DNA from: Planctomycetaceae bacterium
GTDB lineage: Bacteria; Planctomycetota; Planctomycetia; Pirellulales; Pirellulaceae
Direction: 5' to 3'
Length of the DNA stretch: 6,228 nt
NCBI GenBank assembly: GCA_018658605.1
Contig: JABHUV010000029.1
Coordinates: 1 to 6,228, forward strand
The stretch's first letter is position 1, and each line of letters starts with the position of its first letter. Under the pieces are notes generated by a model. That model was given only the letters and a program-made list of their open reading frames with translations. It was not told the DNA's origin and did no database searches. Position numbers and translations under genes: made by a program. Positions 6,207-6,228 of the stretch are shown piece by piece.

Positions 6207-6228
6207 GCATTGCAGTGCTGATCTTCCC

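Noticed and set aside
1..6228. Defence system, mobile element or CRISPR array
   Set aside because: No repeats of the right spacing, transposase, integrase, nuclease or toxin-like product is present; every gene but one belongs to a known housekeeping or metabolic family.

Overview
The window reads as ordinary chromosomal DNA from a bacterium, most probably a planctomycete of the Pirellulales type. This is an inference. It rests on the style of the ClpX zinc-binding domain, on a large secreted Asp-box protein of unknown function beside housekeeping genes, on loose operons of unrelated genes, and on inconsistent use of Shine-Dalgarno sites. Base composition is close to balanced. I see no mobile element, CRISPR array, prophage or rRNA.

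Layout, left to right. A tRNA-Glu gene (anticodon CTC by position) lies on the minus strand at the left edge and diverges from the gene for the delta subunit of DNA polymerase III (holA), with 85 bases between them. Twelve bases after holA comes a complete FAD-dependent sarcosine / N-methyl amino acid oxidase on the same strand. That pair converges, across a 51-base gap with no clear terminator, on a minus-strand run that reads, in transcription order, clpX, a KDPG/KHG-type aldolase (eda), and a secreted protein of 483 residues with no recognised function. The last 199 bases are the upstream region of clpX and hold AT-rich promoter-like elements.

How the genes fit together. holA is replication (clamp loading), clpX is protein quality control, eda is the last step of the Entner-Doudoroff or a related sugar-acid pathway, and the oxidase removes N-methyl groups from amino acids with production of hydrogen peroxide. 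They do not form one pathway, so the grouping looks like neighbour co-transcription rather than a functional system.

I found no convincing undescribed system. The points most worth a second look are the unusual anticodon loop of the tRNA (no U33, and a possible C32-G38 pair), the internal duplication in the secreted protein with two Asp-boxes exactly 257 residues apart, and a promoter placement at holA that would give an almost leaderless mRNA.
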